Below are positions 58,446 to 64,000 of a stretch of DNA of 64,000 nt, in pieces (position 1 is the stretch's first letter; each line of letters opens with the position of its first letter). The stretch is from Chaenocephalus aceratus (lineage: Eukaryota > Chordata > Actinopteri > Perciformes > Channichthyidae): positions 101,102 through 165,101 of the forward strand of contig JAMFTG010000318.1 in assembly GCA_023974075.1 (NCBI GenBank), read 5' to 3'. Under the pieces are notes generated by a model that was not told where the DNA came from, ran no database searches, and saw nothing but the letters and a program-made list of their open reading frames with translations. Position numbers and translations under genes: made by a program.

Positions 58446-58899
58446 GACTCAAAGTTTATAAAAGCATTTCAAGTCAATCCTGTTCAGACACAAAGCAGCC
58501 TTTACATTTCTTCAGTCTACTTGTATTCCAAATCCCACACAACCTGATATGTGAAGATGCTTGAAGGGTTAGAGGTAATGAGGAAGTATAATGCACTCAG
58601 TATAATACAACCACATATTTAAGTGCTAGTGTCAACACAAAGAGATCATGATACGTGGTTTATAACGATTACTTGCGTTTTTGATTACTAGTCCCTTTGG
58701 TTTATTAAGAAAACGTCATACAATCATATAGAAGGGAAGTTACAAATCCTCATGATTGCTTTTTAATGCAATTTATGTATAATTGAATGTCCTTTTAATT
58801 AAGTAATCGACCTTCCTTATTTAAGTGCTAGTACTTTAAAAGGCTGTCTTTGTTAAAGGGCTCTACTTGAGCTAATGTATGGGTTTCCTCCACAAATCA

Positions 58900-59295
58900 A
58901 ATCAGGTTTTATTTATATAACATATTTTAAAAACGATTTTTGGTCGAGCCAAAGTGCTGTACGTTCAAATAATAAATAACACATTACTACAATCACAAAC
59001 AGAAGACAATAAATTACAACAGCAAATATAAAATCAAACACAAGGAAATGTCATGGGTCGTGCTCCGCTCTGACTAGAAGGCCAGGGAGAAGAAGTGTTG
59101 ATTTAACCCCGAGGGTCTGGGCCGACCTCACGTGGAGGGGCAGAGTGACCCAGAGCCCGGGGCCCGCTGCTGCGAAGGCTCGGTGCCCTGGGGGTTTGAG
59201 CCTGGTCTTGGGCACTATCAGCAGCAGCTGGTCAGCAGACCTTAAAGCTCTGCCTGGGGTGTAGCGCTGGAGGAGTTCAGCTATATAGGTTATGC
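58900..59295 (-). mobile_element. LINE 3' end (antisense), older
   Basis: AGGTTTTATTTATATAACAT and CCAAAGTGCTGTACGTTC start the reversed tail; the following GC-rich part (GGGTCTGGGCCGACCTCACG, CGGGGCCCGCTGCTGCGAAG) resembles the ORF2 end of such elements. No open frame persists. Confidence 0.5.
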
Positions 59296-59355
59296 ATAGT
59301 TACTTTAGATCCTCTGTTTTCTAAAAATTTGATCATACAGTTCTGGAAATAATCC

Positions 59356-60319
59356 GTGTGTGTGTGTTACCTGTCTTATATATGTGTGTGTGTTACCTGT
59401 CTTGTGTGTGTGTGTTACCTGTCGTGTGTGTGTGTGTTACCTGTCTTATATGTGTGTTACCTGTCTTGTGTATGTGTGTGTGTATGTATGTGTTACCTGT
59501 CGTGTGTGTGTGTTACCTGTCTTACACTGAACACAAATATAAATGCAACACTTTGTTTTTGCTCCCATTTCTCATGAGATGAACTCAAAGATCTAAAACA
59601 TGTTCTATAAACACAAAATAACCATTTCTCTCAAATATTGTTCACAAATCTGAAAGAATGTGTGATGGTGAGCACTTCTCCTTTGCCGAGATAATCCATC
59701 CCACCTCACAGGTGTGGCATATCAAGATGCTGATCAGACAGCATGATTATTGCACAGGTGTGCCTTAGGCTGGCCACAATAAAAGGCCACTCTGAAACGT
59801 GCAGTTTTGCTTTATTGGGGGGTCTGGGGGGGTCCGAAAACCAGTCAGTATCTGGTGTGAGGGTTAGGGGTAGGGGTAGGGTAATGTTGTGAATCGAGTG
59901 GCCTGTGTTCGTCGTCCATAACATACGCCTGCCCATACCATAACCCCCCCACCACCATGGGCCACTCGATTCACAACATTACCCTACCCCTAACCCTACC
60001 CTACCCCCTAACCCTAACCCTAACCCCTACCCCTAACCCTACCCCTAACCCTAACCCTACCCCTACCCCTAACCCCTAACCCTAACCCTAACCCTACCCC
60101 TAATCCTAAAAAATGGGAGCAAAAACAAAAGTGTTGCGTTTATATTTTGTTCAGTGTATGTGTGTGTGTTACCTGTCTTATATATGTGTGTGTGTTACCT
60201 GTCTATGTATGTATGTGTGTGTGTGTGTGTGTGACCTGTCTTATGTGTGTGTGTGTTACCTGTCTCATGTGTGTGTGTGTTACCTGTCTTATGTATGTGT
60301 GTGTGTGTGTTACCTGTCT

Positions 60320-60355
<36 letters not shown>

Positions 60356-60506
60356 GTGTTACCTGTCTTACTGTCTTATGTATGTGTGTGTGTGTTACCT
60401 GTCTTATGTATGTATGTGTGTGTGTGTGTGTGTGTGTTACCTGTCTTATGTATGTGTGTGTGTGTGTGTTACCTGTCTTATGTATGTGTGTGTGTTACCT
60501 GTCTTA

Positions 60507-60544
<38 letters not shown>

Positions 60545-60762
60545 CTGTCTTATGTGTGGTTGTGTGTGTGTGTGTGTTGGTGTGTTACCTGTTCTTTTCC
60601 CGTGTATGTACATGTCCTGTGCTAATGAATGCTACCTGTCATATGTGTGTTAGTGTGTGAGTGTGTGTGTGTGTTACCTGTCTTATATATGTATGTGTGT
60701 GTGTGTGTGTGAGACCTGTCTTATATAGTGTGTGTGTGTGTGTGTGTTACCTGTCTTATATA

Positions 60763-60804
<42 letters not shown>

Positions 60805-60840
60805 CTGTCTTATATATGTGTGTGACCTGTCGTATGTGTG
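59356..60840 (-). repeat. Donor-like GT-rich minisatellite (inverted relative to DNase intron 6)
   Basis: Units (GT)n + TACCTGTCTTATATATG; the reverse complement is CATA.AAGACAGGTAACACAC, as in 5981-6400. It is interrupted by the Tc1-type element at 59525-60156. At its right edge CCTGTCGTATGTGTGGT (60828-60842) mirrors the last bases of DNase exon 6 (ACCACACATATGACAG). Confidence 0.85.
59525..60156. mobile_element. Tc1/mariner-type MITE with telomere-like core
   Basis: Ends starting CACTGAACA.AAATATAAA.GCAACACTTT...GCTCCCATTT are inverted over about 48 bp, with TA at 59523-59524 and 60157-60158. The interior is a hairpin: GGTAATGTTGTGAATCGAG-type arms at 59880-59904 and 59958-59982, flanked on one side by GGTTAGGGGTAGG units (59862-59881) and on the other by about 120 bp of irregular CCCTAA / CCCTACC units (59983-60108). 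Confidence 0.9.
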
Positions 60841-60849
60841 GTTAACTGA

Positions 60850-62200
60850 GTCACAGAACCAGTAACGGTGAAACCTCTTCATTACAACAAAGCGCACCAT
60901 GAGCCTAGTCAGTACTAACTCATAGATCATAATAAACAGAAGGTTGGCCGCCGCTACTCTGTCAGTCGGTCCTGTATTACCGCGCAGCAGGTATTATCTT
61001 CATCGCTGCACTTTTGGAGGGTGTTTTCTCATCAGTGCGGAAATCTTTAAAGTGTCACTCGAGGTGCCGATGGCAGACGGGAGACTCGCCTCAGGCTCAC
61101 TCCAGAGACATGCAGCCTTTCTGAAGTGATGGAGGCTGAAGCTCAGAGAGTGTCGCCTTAAAAATAACACATGACTCGGATAAAGCAGCTGGGTCAGAGC
61201 TGGCCATATCTGCAGCAGAGGAACAGGAGTCCTGTTAGTGACACATTTAAACCAAAGGATCTTCTTGTTATTTAAAGTTAATTTAGTGGTTTTGTTAGGA
61301 CCTTTTTAAAAGTGCACCAAAGTAAGGGAGGCTTACTTTCTTTATTTGCCATTTTTCTAAACGCCTTGTTTGTGCCATCCCACAACAAATATACAAAAAT
61401 ACATGTTTACTGATCATTGTATATAGGTTATTTTTCCATGTCAGAAAACGCTATTTCCCGCCTCTCAGAAATGGAGATAATGATATGATATTTGATATTC
61501 AAAATAAAGTTAATATTCGTGAGATTTGGGGAACCAAAACAATACATTTTAAGACATTAGTCTGGATTTTAACAAACTGAATGGACATTTTTCACTTTTA
61601 CTGACGTATTATAACCCAAGTAATAAAATGAGAAAACAAATGGCAAGATTATTTAAAATGTGAATCTTAAATTGCAGCCCTAGAAAACAGTATCATTTTA
61701 TCTCTGCTCTGATTGGTTAGCTGGCCGGCTCTGTTGTGATTGGTCAACCGCTTACAGATGTCCCGCCCCTTAGCCTATCATGTAAAACAGTACCTTACTT
61801 TAATATATTTTAGCAAAAACAAAGATAGATAGATTTTTAATGTGCAAGTCTTTGGTAAACTGAAAAAGATCCAATTGAATTGAATGTTTTTTTTATGGTA
61901 GAACATTTTACATGTTGTTGTTGTCTGCTGATTCTTTGATTATGTGAGAGACAGATTAAAAACCTGTCAAGCAGGAGCAGAAGCTTGACTTTAAAACAAC
62001 CCAACGGAAGTTTCATGTAAGTTTAGTTCTTTCAGTCGTAGCTCGGGCTGCTAGAGACGGGAGCACGTTGATGCGACCTTCCTAGCCGGAGATATGGCCG
62101 CATTTTACAATAAACTTCCATTGGGTCGCTTAAAAACAAATATCGCAAATCGAATCGCAATATCTGTCCGAAAAATCTCAATTCGATTTTGTTCCCTCCC
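60850..62200. other. Intergenic; one inverted element fragment
   Basis: 61686-61790 (GCTCTGATTGGTTAGCTGGC, CTCTGTTGTGATTGGTCAAC) is the reverse complement of 9347-9390 in the common element. A 61-residue frame at 60944-61129 has no recognisable motif and I do not call it. Confidence 0.5.
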
Positions 62201-62218
62201 AAAATCGTGCAGCCCTAC
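62110..62218. mobile_element. End of a hAT-like element next to array 3
   Basis: TATCGCAAATCGAATCGCAA, TCTCAATTCGATTTTG and AAAATCGTGCAGCCCTAC are of the hAT style. The 57-bp array follows without a gap. Confidence 0.45.
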
Positions 62219-63674
62219 AGGAGAGGACTCTTTAAAGTAGAGACACTACATACTGATATACACCTGAACATCAGCAGGAGAGGACTCTTTAAAGTAGAGA
62301 CACTACATACTGATATACACCTGAACATCAGCAGGAGAGGACTCTTTTAAGTAGAGACACTACAAACTGATATACACCTGAACATCAGCAGGAGAGGACT
62401 CTTTAAAGTAGAGACACTACATACTGATATACACCTGAACATCAGCAGGAGAGGACTCTTTAAAGAAGAGACACTACATACTGATATACACCTGAACATC
62501 AGCAGGAGAGGACTCTTTAAAGTAGAGACACTACATACTGATATACACCTGAACATCAGCAGGAGAGGACTCTTTAAAGTAGAGACACTACATACTGATA
62601 TACACCTGAACATCAGCAGGGAGAGGACTCTTTAAAGTAGAGACACTACATTACTGATATACACCTGAACATCAGCGGAGAGGACTCTTTAAAGTAGAGA
62701 CACTACATACTGATATACACCTGAACATCAGCAGGAGAGGACTCTTTAAAGTAGAGACACTACATACTGATATACACCTGAACATCAGCAGGAGAGGACT
62801 CTTTAAAAGAAGAGACACTACATACTGATATACACCTGAACATCAGCAGGAGAGGACTCTTTAAAGTAGAGACACTACATAACTGATATACAACCTGAAC
62901 ATCAGCAGGAGAGGACTCTTTAAAGTAGAGACACTACATACTGATATACAACCTGAACATCAGCAGGAGAGGACTCTTTAAAGTAAGACACTACATACTG
63001 ATATACACCCTGAACATCAGCAGGAGAGGACTCTTTAAAGTTAGAGACACTACATACTGATATACACCTGAACATCAGCAGGAGAGGACTCTTTAAAGTA
63101 GAGACACTACATACTGATATACACCTGCACATCAGCAGGAGAGGACTCTTTAAAGTAGAGACACTACATACTGATATACACCTGAACATCAGCAAGAGAG
63201 GACTCTTTAAAGTAGAGACACTACATACTGATATACACCTGAACATCAGCAGGAGAGGACTCTTTAAAGTAGAGACACTACATACTGATATACACCTGCA
63301 CATCAGCAGGAGAGGACTCTTTAAAGTAGAGACACTACATACTGATATACACCTGAACATCAGCAGGAGAGGACTCTTTAAAGTAGAGACACTACATACT
63401 GATATACACCTGAACATCAGCAGGGGAGGACTCTTTAAAGTAGAGAGACACTACATACTGATATACAACCTGAACATCAGCAGGAGAGGACTCTTTAAAG
63501 TAGAGACACTACATACTGATATACACCTGAACATCAGCAGGGGAGGACTCTTAAAGTAGAGACACTACATACTGATATACACCTGAACATCAGCAGGAGA
63601 GGACTCTTTAAAGTAGAGACACTACATACTGATATACACCTGCACATCAGCAGGAGAGGACTCTTTAAAGTAGA
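62219..63674. repeat. 57-bp minisatellite, array 3, about 25 units
   Basis: Same unit as arrays 1 and 2, nearly always the GATATACAC variant. Unlike array 1 it has many single-base indels (CATTACTG, CATAACTG, CAACCTG, GTAAGACAC, CAGGGAGAGG). AACATC/CACATC variants are spaced through the second half. Confidence 0.97.
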
Positions 63675-63689
63675 CTCATGTTAAAAGTT

Positions 63690-64000
63690 AACTTATGTGT
63701 ATCGTAAATATCATTACGTGGTAACTGCAAAGTGGAATTACAGATCTTGGTTTAATACATAATAAACTGCTGATGTGCCAGATTTGATAATTAATGGATA
63801 CACTTGGGACAATGGGCTCCAGTGTGTGTGACTGTAGCTCAAGGCGTAGTCAACTCTTCTTGGCAAACAAACGTTACATTCTGGCAAAGAAAAAACAAAT
63901 CACACTGAACAATAAGTTCCACAAGAAAGTCGGTGTGTGGTGTGTGTGGTGGGTGTGTGGTGTGTGTACAGTAAACTCTGAAACACAGGGCGTGCACTGC
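63690..64000. other. Window end, no gene recognised
   Basis: Short GTGTGTGGT simple sequence at about 63931-63968; nothing else identified. Confidence 0.5.

Noticed and set aside
59862..60108. A true telomere or chromosome end
   Set aside because: The telomere-like units are degenerate, short, and bounded by Tc1-type ends with TA duplications in the middle of the sequence.
60944..61129. 61-residue frame starting MAAATLSVGP
   Set aside because: No recognisable motif, no promoter or splice support, and its surroundings hold repeat fragments.

Overview
The window is vertebrate, almost certainly teleost fish, nuclear DNA. Genes are small exons separated by long introns with GT..AG borders. Microsatellites are long, and several fish-typical mobile element families are present (hAT, piggyBac-type and Tc1-type non-autonomous DNA elements, L1/L2-like LINE tails, tRNA-derived SINEs). 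There is no bacterial or phage content, no CRISPR array and no operon.

Three genes are supported by exon reading. (1) A DNase I family gene on + (193 to about 7216), closest by eye to the fish dnase1l4 group: eight coding exons, all four catalytic residues present, but a one-base frameshift in exon 6 and two competing 3' ends. (2) tma7 on - (13416 down to 10652): four exons encoding a complete 64-residue protein. (3) ccdc51/MITOK on + (14046 to 24789): six coding exons, about 454 residues, two membrane segments. tma7 and ccdc51 are divergent with 629 bp between their start codons, and as far as I recall the same two genes are neighbours in human. A TATA-containing CpG-rich promoter with a spliced, probably non-coding first exon lies at about 56016-56280; no further exon of that gene was recognised.

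The rest, about 26-64 kb plus the introns, is repeat-rich. 27413-30102 is a 33-bp minisatellite of about 82 units with a 363-bp higher-order period. It abuts the BED zinc finger of a decayed hAT transposase (30103-31440). The same 57-bp minisatellite forms three separate arrays (9490-10140, 36424-36735, 62219-63674) and looks derived from the end of a common non-autonomous element. 46030-47480 is a 37-bp minisatellite. Several mobile elements are delimited by their target duplications: hAT type at 11887-12271, 16303-17621, 19066-19589, 26401-26856 and 44011-44797; TTAA type at 51584-52262 and 57470-57772; a Tc1-type element carrying telomere-like repeats at 59525-60156; and a 1.3-kb inverted-repeat element splitting a SINE at 2182-3505.

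I do not see a new defence, biosynthetic or regulatory system. The points most worth a second look are the DNase gene's damaged exon and alternative C-termini, its splice-donor-bearing minisatellite with a second array 53 kb away, the (GT)n tract abutting an acceptor, and the history of the minisatellites.
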